This document shows, piece after piece, positions 33,737 through 43,603 of a DNA stretch of 64,000 bases (its first letter is position 1; every line of letters begins with the position of its first letter). The translations under genes and the position numbers were made by a program. The stretch comes from Tatumella terrea (GTDB lineage: Bacteria > Pseudomonadota > Gammaproteobacteria > Enterobacterales > Enterobacteriaceae), in assembly GCF_039523755.1 (NCBI RefSeq), contig NZ_BAAAFX010000006.1:62001-126000 (forward strand). The letters run 5' to 3'. The notes beneath the pieces are model-generated. The model had not been told where the DNA came from and made no database searches. It saw only the letters and a list, made by a program, of their open reading frames with translations.

Positions 33737-34363
33737 GTGATTCGCAGCATAAAATTCAGCAGTCCGTTATTATTTGCCTTTGTTCTGTCCGGGTGTGTCA
33801 TCAATCAGACGCAGAAACCTGCACCGGTAGAGCCGGCACAGCCTGCGACTCCGGTGCCGCAACAGACGCAACAGCCTATCCAGGCACCGCCGACACCTCC
33901 GCAGATCACACAGCCACAACCGCAGGAAGTGCCTCAGCCACCGAAGTTGCAGAGCATCAACTGGCAGAACAGCGTTCAGCCGCTGGTCAGCAGTATGATG
34001 AATACCCCGGGCATCACCCCCGGCAGCGTATTGCTGGTGGATCGCCTGAAGAACAGCACCAATGGCTCGATTCAGAGCGACAATGCTGATCTGGCCATTA
34101 ACCAGGCGCTGAGCAATAACAGCAAGTTTACGCTGGTCACCACAGCGCAGCTGAACCAGGCTAAACAGGCACTGGGGCTCTCGCCGCAGGACAGCCTCAA
34201 CTCGCGCAGTAAAGCGATTGGCCTGGCGCGTAACCTTAATGCGCAATATGTGCTTTACAGCACGGCACGCGGGGATGCCAAATCGCCTAAACTGCAGATG
34301 CAGCTCATGCTGGTACAGACCGGTGAGATTGTCTGGAGCGGCAGTGGCAACGCCGTCAATTGA
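33737..34363 (+). CDS. lpoB: Outer-membrane lipoprotein activator LpoB of PBP1b
   Basis: LpoB reaches from the outer membrane to stimulate the peptidoglycan synthase PBP1b. The start is GTG 33737 with GAGGA 7 nt upstream, giving 208 residues (E. coli 213). A lipobox VLSGC ends the signal peptide. A long Pro/Gln-rich flexible linker (about residues 22-70) is followed by the folded domain with GSVLLVDRLKNSTNGS and LSPQDSLNSRSKAIGLARN. The ORF opens upstream at 33692 inside ycfL, but only the GTG gives a signal peptide. The 3' end overlaps thiK by 20 nt. Confidence 0.93.
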   Translation: MIRSIKFSSPLLFAFVLSGCVINQTQKPAPVEPAQPATPVPQQTQQPIQAPPTPPQITQPQPQEVPQPPKLQSINWQNSVQPLVSSMMNTPGITPGSVLLVDRLKNSTNGSIQSDNADLAINQALSNNSKFTLVTTAQLNQAKQALGLSPQDSLNSRSKAIGLARNLNAQYVLYSTARGDAKSPKLQMQLMLVQTGEIVWSGSGNAVN

Positions 34364-35171
34364 TCCCTCGCTGGCAGCGCTGCTTCGTCAACATCACCCG
34401 GCCGGTCTCTCTGCCGGGTGTTTTTTATCCCTTCCCGGGCTGAGCGGTCAGTCGGTTAAAATCACGCTTCCCGACGCGACGCTGGTGGCCCGGCAGCAGC
34501 CGCGCCAGCCTTTGCCGTTTGTCGATCGCCGGCGTGAATACCGGGTGCTGAAAAAACTGGCCGCCGGACATCTGGTACTGCCGCCGCTGGCGGCTGACCG
34601 GCACTGGTTAGTACAACCCTGGCAAACCGGGGAAGAGCTATCGCCGCAGACCTTCTCTGAACACTCTTACGGGATCACGGCACAGCTTATCCGCTTACAT
34701 CACCAGCCACTCACCGGTTACCGGCTCTCTGTAACTTCGCTTCTGGAACAGTACTGGCTGCTGTGCCGTGAGCACCATATTCACTGGCTCCGTCACTGGC
34801 GACGCCTGCGACAACGGGGAGAACCTGCGCCGCTGCGCCTCGCGCCGGTGCATATGGACCTCCACGCCGGGAATGTGGTGCAGGGGAGTGACGGGTATCG
34901 TTTTATCGACTGGGAATATACCGCCGACGGTGATATTGCGGTTGATCTGGCCATCATTTCCATGAATGATCCGCAACATGCATCACACTGGATAGCCTGT
35001 TATGCCCGCCAGTCAGGGATCTCTTCTCAACGGTTAGCCCGGCAGGTCGGTCACTGGCGGCCGTGGCTCAGCCTGCTGGCCGCCTGCTGGTATCAGTTAC
35101 GGGCAGAGCAGACAGAACACCCGCAACTCAGGCAGCTCGCCCGTCAGAGCTGGCAGACGCTCTCATTTTAA
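34344..35171 (+). CDS. thiK: Thiamine kinase ThiK
   Basis: ThiK phosphorylates salvaged thiamine to thiamine monophosphate. The kinase core shows HMDLHAGNVV (catalytic Asp, metal Asn) and FIDWEYTADGDIAVDLA, typical of the choline/aminoglycoside kinase superfamily. The best start is GTG 34344, with GGAG 5 nt upstream, giving 275 residues (E. coli 274). The open frame reaches back to 34218 but in the lpoB coding region. The N-terminal part is poorly conserved, as usual for this family. Confidence 0.88.
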   Translation: MATPSIDPSLAALLRQHHPAGLSAGCFLSLPGLSGQSVKITLPDATLVARQQPRQPLPFVDRRREYRVLKKLAAGHLVLPPLAADRHWLVQPWQTGEELSPQTFSEHSYGITAQLIRLHHQPLTGYRLSVTSLLEQYWLLCREHHIHWLRHWRRLRQRGEPAPLRLAPVHMDLHAGNVVQGSDGYRFIDWEYTADGDIAVDLAIISMNDPQHASHWIACYARQSGISSQRLARQVGHWRPWLSLLAACWYQLRAEQTEHPQLRQLARQSWQTLSF

Positions 35172-35206
35172 ATCAAGACTATTGCGCACGGATTAGGAAA
35201 AGTATT

Positions 35207-36250
35207 ATGACAACTTCATTGCCCGGACCACTGATGCTGGATGTGGAAGGCTACGAACTCGACCGCGAAGAGTGCGAGTTGCTGCAGCATCCGCTGACCG
35301 GCGGCGTGATCCTGTTCAGCCGTAACTACCACTCTCCGGACCAGCTGGCTGAACTGGTTCGCCAGATCCGTGCCGCGTCCCATACCCGGCTGGTGGTCGC
35401 CGTGGACCAGGAAGGCGGGCGCGTCCAGCGTTTCCGCGAAGGTTTCACACAACTGCCGGCCATGCAGTCGTTTTCGGCGCTGAGTGAAAATGAGCACCAG
35501 GCCGGTCGGCTGGCAAAAGAAGCGGGCTGGCAGATGGCTTCGGAAATGACGGCGATGGATATCGATATCAGCTTTGCGCCGGTCCTGGATATCGGCCATA
35601 TCAGTGCGGCGATCGGTGACCGTTCGTTTCATGACAACCCGCAGATAGCCCTGTCAGTGGCCGAACAGTTTATTGCCGGTATGCACGACGCCGGCATGAA
35701 AACCACCGGCAAGCACTTCCCGGGGCATGGGGCCGTACAGGCCGATTCACACAAAGAAACGCCGATCGATTTACGGGATGAAAAAACCTTACGTGAACAC
35801 GATATGGCGATCTTCAGCCAGCTTATCCGCTGTCAGGGGCTGGATGCTGTCATGCCCGCCCATGTCATCTATCCGGCCGTGGATCCGCAACCGGCTTCCG
35901 GCTCATCGTACTGGCTGAAAACCGTTCTGCGTCAGGAGCTGGGCTTTGCCGGTGTTATCTTCTCTGATGATCTGTCGATGGAAGGGGCAGCAGTGATGGG
36001 CTCTTACCCTGAAAGGGCGCAGCAATCACTGACCGCCGGCTGTGATGTTATCCTGGTCTGTAATCATCGTGCCGGGGCCGTTGAAGTCCTCGACCGCCTG
36101 CCACACACTACGGCCGAACGTCTGACCCGCCTGATCCACCGCGGCACACCCGGCTACGCCAGCCTGCAACAGCAATCGCGCTGGAAAGCGAACCATCAGC
36201 AGTTAGCGACATTACAGCAACGCTGGCTGGAGGAAAAAGCCCGCCGTTGA
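35207..36250 (+). CDS. nagZ: Beta-N-acetylglucosaminidase NagZ
   Basis: NagZ removes GlcNAc from anhydro-muropeptides in cytosolic peptidoglycan recycling. It has 347 residues from ATG 35207 (E. coli 341). The catalytic His of the flexible loop is in TTGKHFPGHGAV, and the nucleophile Asp in GVIFSDDLSMEGAAVMG. AGGA lies 9 nt upstream. ycfP, which follows nagZ in E. coli, is absent, as is the GlcNAc kinase nagK at its E. coli position before cobB. Confidence 0.96.
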   Translation: MTTSLPGPLMLDVEGYELDREECELLQHPLTGGVILFSRNYHSPDQLAELVRQIRAASHTRLVVAVDQEGGRVQRFREGFTQLPAMQSFSALSENEHQAGRLAKEAGWQMASEMTAMDIDISFAPVLDIGHISAAIGDRSFHDNPQIALSVAEQFIAGMHDAGMKTTGKHFPGHGAVQADSHKETPIDLRDEKTLREHDMAIFSQLIRCQGLDAVMPAHVIYPAVDPQPASGSSYWLKTVLRQELGFAGVIFSDDLSMEGAAVMGSYPERAQQSLTAGCDVILVCNHRAGAVEVLDRLPHTTAERLTRLIHRGTPGYASLQQQSRWKANHQQLATLQQRWLEEKARR

Positions 36251-36556
36251 TCACCCCGGCCGCCAGGCTATTCCGGCTTACCCGTCTCAGTAAGCCGGAG
36301 ATCCCTCTGTTACAAATCACCCTTCCTTATATTTAGCCCGATGTTTTTTTGTCCGTTACTGATGTTTTTTCCGGTCCGACGGCCGGCCGGTATACTCTCA
36401 CCCTGCGGTTATTTTCCGGGCTTATCATTTTGGTAGGAACCGTTCACCGGCTCGTGTTATGCTGAATTCAGACGTTTATTTTAAAATTTAACTTTATGTT
36501 AGCTAAGGGTATTATCACCCTGGTTCAACTAGCAGCAGATATTTTGGGGGGTTTAG
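36251..36556. other. nagZ-ndh gap
   Basis: This 306-bp gap stands where ycfP lies in E. coli. Apart from the hairpin after nagZ it holds the presumed ndh promoter in its AT-rich right half (from about 36430). I did not find a clear FNR box of the TTGAT-N4-ATCAA type, although ndh is FNR-repressed in E. coli. Confidence 0.5.
36273..36298 (+). terminator. Hairpin after nagZ
   Basis: CCGGCTTA and TAAGCCGG form a perfect 8-bp stem around a 10-nt loop, 22 bp after the nagZ stop. No T-run follows, so termination is likely weak. Confidence 0.5.
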
Positions 36557-37861
36557 TTGACTACATCTGTGCAAAAAATCGTCATTGTTGGCGGAGGGGC
36601 CGGTGGACTGGAGCTGGCGACTCAACTGGGCAATAAACTGGGAAGACATAAGAAAGCTGAGATAACGCTGGTCGACAGAAATCAGACGCACTTATGGAAA
36701 CCACTGTTACACGAAATTGCGGCAGGTTCGATGGATGAAGGCATCGATGCCCTCAGTTATCTGGCTCAGGCCCATCATCATCACTTTACCTTCCGTCTGG
36801 GTACACTGACAGAAATCAACCGCGAAGAAAAAAAACTGCGTCTGGCCGAAATCCGTGATGAAGACGGTCAGGTACTGGTGGAAGAGCGTGATCTGCCGTA
36901 TGACACGCTGGTGATGGCGTTAGGCAGTGCATCGAACGATTTCGGCACACCTGGCGTCAAAGATCACTGTATTTTCCTGGATAACCCGCATCAGGCGCAG
37001 CGGTTCCACAACCAGATGCTGAACCTGTTCCTGAAATACAGTGCCGGGACACAGCCACAGAAAAAAGTGAATATCGCTATCGTCGGTGGCGGGGCGACCG
37101 GGGTTGAGCTTTCCGCTGAACTCTATAACGCGGTAAAAGAACTGCACAGCTATGGTTACAAAGAGCTGGGCGGTGAAGCCCTCAATGTGACTCTGGTGGA
37201 AGCCGGGGAACGCATCCTGCCGGCATTACCACCACGTATCTCCGCCGCGGCAGAACTGGAGCTTAAAAAGCTGGGAGTGAATGTCCTGACGCAGACCATG
37301 GTGACGCGGGCCGATGCTGACGGACTGGAAACCAAATCCGGCGAGAAGATCCACGCGGACCTGATGGTCTGGGCGGCCGGGATTAAAGCGCCCGATTTTA
37401 TGAAAGACATCGGCGGCCTGGAAACCAACCGCATCAACCAGCTGGTGGTTAGGCCGACGCTGCAGACTACCCGCGATGAAGATATCTATGCCATCGGTGA
37501 CTGTGCTTCCTGTGCATTACCGGGGGGCGGATTTGTGCCTCCGCGTGCGCAGTCTGCGCACCAGATGGCCTCGCGGGTGCTGGCAAATATTATTGCCCGC
37601 CGTAAAGGGAAGTCTCAGCAGGACTACGTCTATAAAGATTATGGTTCCCTGGTGTCTCTGTCCCGATTCACCACCGTGGGCAGCCTGATGGGTAACCTGA
37701 TGCGTGGCTCGATGATGGTTGAGGGTAAGATTGCCCGCATGGTGTATATCTCTCTTTACCGTATGCACCAGATAGCCTTGCACGGTTACTTCAAAACCGG
37801 GCTGATGATGCTGTCCGGCAGCATCAACCGGGTCATCCGGCCGAAACTGAAACTGCACTGA
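36557..37861 (+). CDS. ndh: NADH dehydrogenase II Ndh
   Basis: Ndh is the non-proton-pumping, membrane-bound NADH:quinone oxidoreductase. It has 434 residues, as in E. coli, and starts at TTG 36557, as does E. coli ndh, behind a run of G. The FAD-binding IVGGGAGGLELATQLG and NADH-binding IAIVGGGATGVELSAEL Rossmann motifs are intact. The YAIGDCASC motif and the C-terminal membrane-binding part (GYFKTGLMMLSGSINRVI) follow. Confidence 0.97.
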   Translation: MTTSVQKIVIVGGGAGGLELATQLGNKLGRHKKAEITLVDRNQTHLWKPLLHEIAAGSMDEGIDALSYLAQAHHHHFTFRLGTLTEINREEKKLRLAEIRDEDGQVLVEERDLPYDTLVMALGSASNDFGTPGVKDHCIFLDNPHQAQRFHNQMLNLFLKYSAGTQPQKKVNIAIVGGGATGVELSAELYNAVKELHSYGYKELGGEALNVTLVEAGERILPALPPRISAAAELELKKLGVNVLTQTMVTRADADGLETKSGEKIHADLMVWAAGIKAPDFMKDIGGLETNRINQLVVRPTLQTTRDEDIYAIGDCASCALPGGGFVPPRAQSAHQMASRVLANIIARRKGKSQQDYVYKDYGSLVSLSRFTTVGSLMGNLMRGSMMVEGKIARMVYISLYRMHQIALHGYFKTGLMMLSGSINRVIRPKLKLH

Positions 37862-37876
37862 TTTTTATCTCCCGTC

Positions 37877-37904
37877 CCCCGGCCCGTCTGTGGCCGGGGT
37901 TTTT
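37877..37904 (+). terminator. Intrinsic terminator after ndh
   Basis: CCCCGGCC-CGTCTGT-GGCCGGGG forms an 8-bp stem followed by five T. Confidence 0.9.
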
Positions 37905-38088
37905 ATCAGAAGCGTCCCAAAATGTCGCGAGAGATACGCCGACAGTCATTTGTTCCTTTTGTCTGATAGTGCCCCCCGGGTGATTCTGCGAGACTGCCAG
38001 CAACAAGGCGGGACACGCACGCCGTCAGTAATCTACTGAAACTTCACTATGTTAATGCGTGGTCATTCGATCAGTCAGGAGGATCCCT

Positions 38089-38631
38089 GTGAATAAATCA
38101 ATGGTTGCAGGTGTAGGAATCGGAATAGTCGCGGCATTAGGTATCGCGTCGGTGGCCGGTGTGAACATGTTCCATCGTAATCCGGAGTTCGCCCAGGTGA
38201 TGTCGGCAACGCCTATCCGTGAGGTGATCAAAAATCCTCGTCAGGAGTGCCATGCGGTCAATGTTGTTCACCGCCGCGCGGTGCAGGATGAAAACCGTCT
38301 GGCCGGCTCGGTGCTTGGCGCCGTGGCGGGTGGGGTGCTGGGGCATCAGTTCGGCGGAGGTCACGGACGGACACTGGCAACGGTCGCCGGGGCGGTGGCT
38401 GGCGGTTACGCAGGCAACCAGGCGCAGGCCGGTTTACAGAACCGCGATACCTACACCACAACACGCCAGCAGTGCAGGACCGTCTATGATAAGCAGGAAA
38501 AAACACTGGGCTATGATGTGACCTATAAGATAGGCGACCAGCAGGGCAAAATCCGCATGGATAAAGACCCGGGGACCCGTATCCCGCTGGACAACCGGGG
38601 ACAGCTGATCATCGATAGCACCCGCAGTTAA
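38089..38631 (+). CDS. ycfJ: YcfJ family glycine-zipper protein
   Basis: The protein has 180 residues (E. coli 179) from GTG 38089 with AGGAGG 6 nt upstream. An N-terminal hydrophobic segment (about residues 4-24) is followed by a glycine-zipper, GSVLGAVAGGVLGHQFGGGHG, a second GAVAGGYAGNQ, and a C-terminal conserved YDVTYKIGDQQGKIRMD. The family is linked to the outer membrane and envelope stress; its function is not established. The frame opens upstream at 38059, but that start lacks family support. Confidence 0.9.
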   Translation: MNKSMVAGVGIGIVAALGIASVAGVNMFHRNPEFAQVMSATPIREVIKNPRQECHAVNVVHRRAVQDENRLAGSVLGAVAGGVLGHQFGGGHGRTLATVAGAVAGGYAGNQAQAGLQNRDTYTTTRQQCRTVYDKQEKTLGYDVTYKIGDQQGKIRMDKDPGTRIPLDNRGQLIIDSTRS

Positions 38632-38645
38632 GCGTCTGTTGTTAT

Positions 38646-38665
38646 AAAGCCCCCGCGGGGGCTTT
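38646..38665. terminator. Bidirectional terminator between ycfJ and mfd
   Basis: A 20-bp perfect palindrome, AAAGCCCCCGCGGGGGCTTT, lies between the convergent stop codons. Confidence 0.8.
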
Positions 38666-38669
38666 ATGT

Positions 38670-41600
38670 TTACAGGCGGTGCTGCTGCATCTGCAATAAC
38701 AGTTCAGCGATCCACTCGATACGCAGCTTCCGCTCCTGCAGGTCGCGGGTAAAGCGCAGTTTTACCGGGCCTTCCAGCTTCCACTGCTGCGGGTCTTTCT
38801 GTAACAGACCAATCAGCCAGCCAGGGTCGACATGGTTTTTCTCAGCAAATTCGATGTACCCCCCTTTCTCTCCGGCTTCAATTTTCCGGATCCCCAGTGC
38901 TTTCGCTTGCTGACGCAGACGTGCAATATCCAGCAGATAGCGGGCAGGGTCCGGCAGCAGTCCGAAACGGTCAATCAGTTCGACTTTCAGTTCCTGTATT
39001 TCGTCTTCACTGTCCGCACTGGCGATACGTTTGTAGAACGACAACCGGGTATTCACATCCGGAATATACTCTTCCGGCAGCAGGGCAGGCAGCCTTAACT
39101 CCACTTCTGTCTGCTGACTGGTGAGGTCTTCCAGCGACGGTTCACGTCCTTCCTTCAGTGCGTCGACGGCATTTTCCAGCAGCTCCATATACAGGGTAAA
39201 GCCAAGCGTCTCCATCTGTCCGCTCTGGTCCTCACCCAGCAGTTCACCGGCCCCGCGGATTTCCAGGTCATGGGTCGCCAGCGCAAAACCGGCCCCCAGG
39301 TCTTCCAGCGAGGCGATCGCCTCCAGACGCTTCTTCGCATCGGTGGTCATGGCTTTCGGATGCGGCGTCAGCAACCAGGCATAGGCCTGGTGATGAGAAC
39401 GACCGACGCGTCCGCGTAGCTGGTGCAGCTGTGCCAGACCGAAGTGGTCGGCACGTTCGATTATGATGGTATTGGCGCTCGGGATATCGATACCGGTTTC
39501 GATAATGGTGGTGCAGACCAGCACATTGAAGCGCTGGTGATGGAAATCATTCATCACCCGCTCCAGCTCACGTTCACGCATCTGGCCGTGACCGACGCTG
39601 ACACGGGCTTCCGGTACCAGGGCAGCCAGTCGCTCTGCGGCTTTACCGATGTTTTCGACATCGTTATACAGGTAATACACCTGACCTCCGCGCAGCACTT
39701 CACGCAGGATAGCTTCACGCACCACCAGGTCATCGTATTCCCGGACGAAGGTTTTTACCGCAAGACGGCGGGCCGGCGGCGTCGCAATGATCGACAGATC
39801 ACGCATACCACTCATCGCCATGTTCAGTGTCCGCGGGATCGGGGTCGCCGTCAGGGTAAGAATATCCACATCGGCCCGCATCGCCTTGATACGCTCTTTA
39901 TGCCGGACCCCGAACCGGTGCTCTTCATCGACAATCAGTAATCCCAGATCATGCCATTTCAGATCACTCATCAGCAGTTTGTGGGTACCGATCAGAATGT
40001 CGACTTTACCTTCGCTGGCCTCCTGCAGCACTGCATTCTGCTCTTTGGTGGTACGGAAACGGGAAAGCATTTCGATACGTACCGGCCAGTCCGCAAAACG
40101 GTCACGGAAATTATCGAAGTGCTGCTGGGCCAGCAGGGTGGTCGGTACCAGCACCGCGACCTGTTTATTATTTTCGACGGCCAGGAAGGCGGCACGCATG
40201 GCGACTTCGGTTTTGCCGAAACCGACATCCCCGCAGACCAGCCTGTCCATCGCCAGTGGCTGGCACATATCGCTCAGTACAGCGTTAATGGCTTGCCCCT
40301 GATCCGGGGTGGTTTCGTAGGGGAAGCCCTCACAGAATTTCTGATACATTTCGCGCTGATGTCTGAACGCATAGCCGGTTTTGGCGGCCCGCTGGGCATA
40401 AATATCCAGCAGTTCAGCGGCCACATCACGTACTTTTTCCGCCGCTTTCTGTCGGGCACGGCTCCAGCTGTCACTGCCCAGTTTGTGCAGCGGGGCATTT
40501 TCATCGGCTCCGCCGGCATAACGGCTGATCAGGTGTAAAGAGGATACCGGCACATACAGGCTGGCATTGCCTGCATAGGTCAGCATCAGATACTCACCTT
40601 TTACCCCGCCAGCTTCCAGGGTGGTCATTCCCGCGTAACGCCCCACACCGTGTTCCAGGTGAACCACCGGTTGCCCCGGATGCAGTTCGGCCAGGTTACG
40701 GATCAGCACATCCGGGTTAATGGTTTTGCGGTTGTCCTGACGACGGTGAATAACCCGTTCACCCAGTAAGTCGGTTTCACAGATCAGTGCACGCTGCCGC
40801 AGATCATCGATAAACCCGCGTTCTGCCGGGCCTGTCATCATGTAATAGCCGGGCGTGCGGGCTTCGTTCAGCAACTGAATCCCGGTCGGACGGATTTTTA
40901 TTTTACTCAACTGCTCCTGGAGCCGTTCGCGACGTCCCTGGCTCTCCACCGAGAAAATAATGGCGCCGTCAAAGGATTCGATAAAGTTGCGTAACGCGCC
41001 GAGCGGCTCACGGGCCTGCGCCTGCAGGCTGATGTCCGGCAGCGGGCGGTAGTTCAGGTTCGTATTGGCGGCTTTATCTTTTACCTCCCCGCTGGACAGC
41101 CGGATCAGTGGCCATTGCTTCAGGGCGGTCATCAGCGTCTCCGGCGGCAGCCAGAGCGTCTGTGGCTCCAGCAGCGGGCGTAACGGATCCACCCGACGGT
41201 TTTCATAACGCTGAGTTGTGTCCTGCCAGAATCGTTCACTGCCGGCCAGGATATCGCCACAGCTTAACAGCAGGGTACCGGCAGGCAGATAGTCGAATAA
41301 CGGCAGTAGCGGAGAAGAGAAGAACAGCGGCTGCCAGTATTCAATCCCCACCGGCAGGGTGCCTTTACTGACCTGCTGGTAAATATGGCCGGCATCGCGT
41401 AACACATCAAAGTGCTCACGCCATTGGGTACGGAAAAGTTCGATCGAGGCTTTATCCGTCGGAAACTCATGGGCAGGCAGCAGATTAATGGCTTCCACTT
41501 CCTCCAGTGTGCGCTGACTGTCGGTATCAAACAGACGCAGGCTGTCGATTTCATTGTCAAAAAAATCGATCCGGTAGGGCTGTTCACTGCCCATCGGGAA

Positions 41601-42113
41601 CAGGTCGAGCAGGGCACCACGGATGGCAAATTCACCATGTTCCATCACCTGGTCCACATGCCGGTAACCGGCCTGGTCGAGCTGCTCACGCAACAAATCC
41701 CGGGAGATCTTCTGCCCGCGGGACATCATCAGGGCATACCCCTGCAGGAAAGTATGCGGGCAGACACGCTGCATCAGAGTATTGACCGGCAGGATCAGTA
41801 CCCCATTTTCCATGGCGGGCAGCTGATACAACGTCGCTAAACGTTCCGAAATAATATCCTGATGAGGAGAGAAACTGTCGTACGGGAGGGTTTCCCAGTC
41901 AGGCAAGTGGCTCACGGGCAGGGTTGTAAACTGACGGATTTCCCCCTGCAGATGCAGGGCAGACTGCATATCATTGGTGATCAGTAACAGTGGCCCGTTA
42001 TGGCGTTCTGCAATATCGGCACACTCTGCGGCCAGTGCCGCGCCTGTTAATAGCCCCAGCTGACGGTGGTCGCCGGCATTGACGGGCAGCGAATAACTTG
42101 TCTTATCTGACAT
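38670..42113 (-). CDS. mfd: Transcription-repair coupling factor Mfd
   Basis: Mfd removes RNA polymerase stalled at DNA damage and recruits UvrA. It has 1147 residues (E. coli 1148). An N-terminal UvrB-like part is followed by the RNA polymerase-interaction domain (LEHGVGRYAGMTTLEAGG) and the translocase with Walker A GDVGFGKTEVA. The DEEH box in LLIVDEEHRFGVRH and the motif RVGRSHHQAYAWLL follow. It is transcribed toward ycfJ. Confidence 0.98.
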   Translation of the reverse strand: MSDKTSYSLPVNAGDHRQLGLLTGAALAAECADIAERHNGPLLLITNDMQSALHLQGEIRQFTTLPVSHLPDWETLPYDSFSPHQDIISERLATLYQLPAMENGVLILPVNTLMQRVCPHTFLQGYALMMSRGQKISRDLLREQLDQAGYRHVDQVMEHGEFAIRGALLDLFPMGSEQPYRIDFFDNEIDSLRLFDTDSQRTLEEVEAINLLPAHEFPTDKASIELFRTQWREHFDVLRDAGHIYQQVSKGTLPVGIEYWQPLFFSSPLLPLFDYLPAGTLLLSCGDILAGSERFWQDTTQRYENRRVDPLRPLLEPQTLWLPPETLMTALKQWPLIRLSSGEVKDKAANTNLNYRPLPDISLQAQAREPLGALRNFIESFDGAIIFSVESQGRRERLQEQLSKIKIRPTGIQLLNEARTPGYYMMTGPAERGFIDDLRQRALICETDLLGERVIHRRQDNRKTINPDVLIRNLAELHPGQPVVHLEHGVGRYAGMTTLEAGGVKGEYLMLTYAGNASLYVPVSSLHLISRYAGGADENAPLHKLGSDSWSRARQKAAEKVRDVAAELLDIYAQRAAKTGYAFRHQREMYQKFCEGFPYETTPDQGQAINAVLSDMCQPLAMDRLVCGDVGFGKTEVAMRAAFLAVENNKQVAVLVPTTLLAQQHFDNFRDRFADWPVRIEMLSRFRTTKEQNAVLQEASEGKVDILIGTHKLLMSDLKWHDLGLLIVDEEHRFGVRHKERIKAMRADVDILTLTATPIPRTLNMAMSGMRDLSIIATPPARRLAVKTFVREYDDLVVREAILREVLRGGQVYYLYNDVENIGKAAERLAALVPEARVSVGHGQMRERELERVMNDFHHQRFNVLVCTTIIETGIDIPSANTIIIERADHFGLAQLHQLRGRVGRSHHQAYAWLLTPHPKAMTTDAKKRLEAIASLEDLGAGFALATHDLEIRGAGELLGEDQSGQMETLGFTLYMELLENAVDALKEGREPSLEDLTSQQTEVELRLPALLPEEYIPDVNTRLSFYKRIASADSEDEIQELKVELIDRFGLLPDPARYLLDIARLRQQAKALGIRKIEAGEKGGYIEFAEKNHVDPGWLIGLLQKDPQQWKLEGPVKLRFTRDLQERKLRIEWIAELLLQMQQHRL

Positions 42114-42403
42114 ATGGGCTAATCATTCTCTCCGGATTTTCCAGACCGCTATGATTCCACAGAACGTCGCGGGGATCATCTTCCTGACAACATTTTCCTG
42201 CCCGCGCGGGAGCAGAGCGCATTGAACACGCTGTCATTTTAATCGTTAATGGTGAAAAAACAGGCAGTGAGCGATTATTTTTCCCGGAAAGGGCCATTAT
42301 CAGATAACTTTACCTGCCAAACAGAGAGGCAGGGTTTCCTTAACGGTCAGGCTCCTTTATCATCCTGATACTGAATTTCAGGCAACCGTCCGGGACGGAT
42401 TTC

Positions 42404-43603
42404 ATGTACCAACCCGTAGCTCTGTTTATAGGTCTGCGTTATATGCGCGGACGTGCATCCGACCGTTTTGGTCGGTTTGTTTCATGGTTATCAGCCATCG
42501 GTATTACGTTGGGGGTTCTGGCATTAGTCACCGTTCTCTCGGTGATGAATGGATTCGAACGCCAGCTTGAAGGCAATATTCTGGGACTGATGCCTCAGGC
42601 ACTGGTCACCAGTGACAGCGGCAGTATCAATCCGCAGAAGGTGCCGGCGGACAGCCTGCATCTGCAGGGGATCTCGCGTATTGCACCGCTGACAACGGCG
42701 GATGTGGTCCTGCAGAGTGCCCACAGTGTCGCGGTCGGGGTGATGCTGGGGATTAATCCTCAGGAAAAAGATCCGCTGATACCTTACCTGGTGGCCGGCT
42801 CGGCGAATGATCTGCAGCCCGGGACCTACCGCATTATTCTTGGCGCACAACTGGCCAGTCAGCTGGGGGTTCAGCCCGGCGACCGTCTGCGCCTGATGGT
42901 GCCTTCCGTCAGTCAGTTCACCCCTGTCGGTCGTATCCCCAGCGAACGTATCTTTACCGTGGCGGGCACCTATGCCGCCGACAGTGAAGTCGACAGCTAT
43001 CAGATTCTGGTCAACCAGCAGGATGCCTCACGGGTCATGCATTATCCGGCCGGTAATATTACCGGCTGGCGTCTGTGGCTGGACCATCCGCTGGATGTGG
43101 ATCAGCTGAGTCAGCAGACGCTGGCGCACGGCTTAGAGTGGAAGGACTGGCGCGAGCGTAAGGGCGATCTGTTCCAGGCCGTGCGTATGGAAAAAAATAT
43201 GATGGGTCTGCTGCTGAGCTTAATTGTGGCGGTGGCGGCTTTTAATATCATTACCTCCCTCGGCCTGCTGATTATGGAAAAGCAGGGAGAAGTGGCCATC
43301 CTGCAGACTCAGGGGCTGACACGCCGTCAGATCACCGCCGTATTTATGGTACAGGGTGCCAGTGCCGGGATTGCCGGTGCACTGCTCGGCACTCTGGGCG
43401 GGGTCCTGCTGGCCAGTCAGCTGAACCATCTGTTACCGGTCATTGGTCTGTTCCTGGATGGGGCAGAATTACCGGTTGATATTAATCCGGTGCAGGTCGT
43501 CACTATCGCCGTGACGGCGATGATCGTTGCGTTGCTGGCAACACTTTATCCTGCATGGCGCGCCGCCGCCGTACAACCCGCTGAGGCTCTACGCTATGAA
43601 TAA
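42404..43603 (+). CDS. lolC: Lipoprotein release system permease LolC
   Basis: LolC is one of the two transmembrane subunits of the LolCDE complex that releases outer-membrane lipoproteins to LolA. It has 399 residues (E. coli 399), with one N-terminal membrane helix, a large periplasmic domain and three C-terminal helices (from about residue 265). The MYQPVALFIGLRYMRGRASDRFGRF start is typical. The 3' end overlaps lolD by 8 nt. Confidence 0.96.
   Translation: MYQPVALFIGLRYMRGRASDRFGRFVSWLSAIGITLGVLALVTVLSVMNGFERQLEGNILGLMPQALVTSDSGSINPQKVPADSLHLQGISRIAPLTTADVVLQSAHSVAVGVMLGINPQEKDPLIPYLVAGSANDLQPGTYRIILGAQLASQLGVQPGDRLRLMVPSVSQFTPVGRIPSERIFTVAGTYAADSEVDSYQILVNQQDASRVMHYPAGNITGWRLWLDHPLDVDQLSQQTLAHGLEWKDWRERKGDLFQAVRMEKNMMGLLLSLIVAVAAFNIITSLGLLIMEKQGEVAILQTQGLTRRQITAVFMVQGASAGIAGALLGTLGGVLLASQLNHLLPVIGLFLDGAELPVDINPVQVVTIAVTAMIVALLATLYPAWRAAAVQPAEALRYE

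Noticed and set aside
36430..36556. FNR site upstream of ndh
   Set aside because: No TTGAT-N4-ATCAA pattern was found, although FNR control of ndh is known in E. coli.
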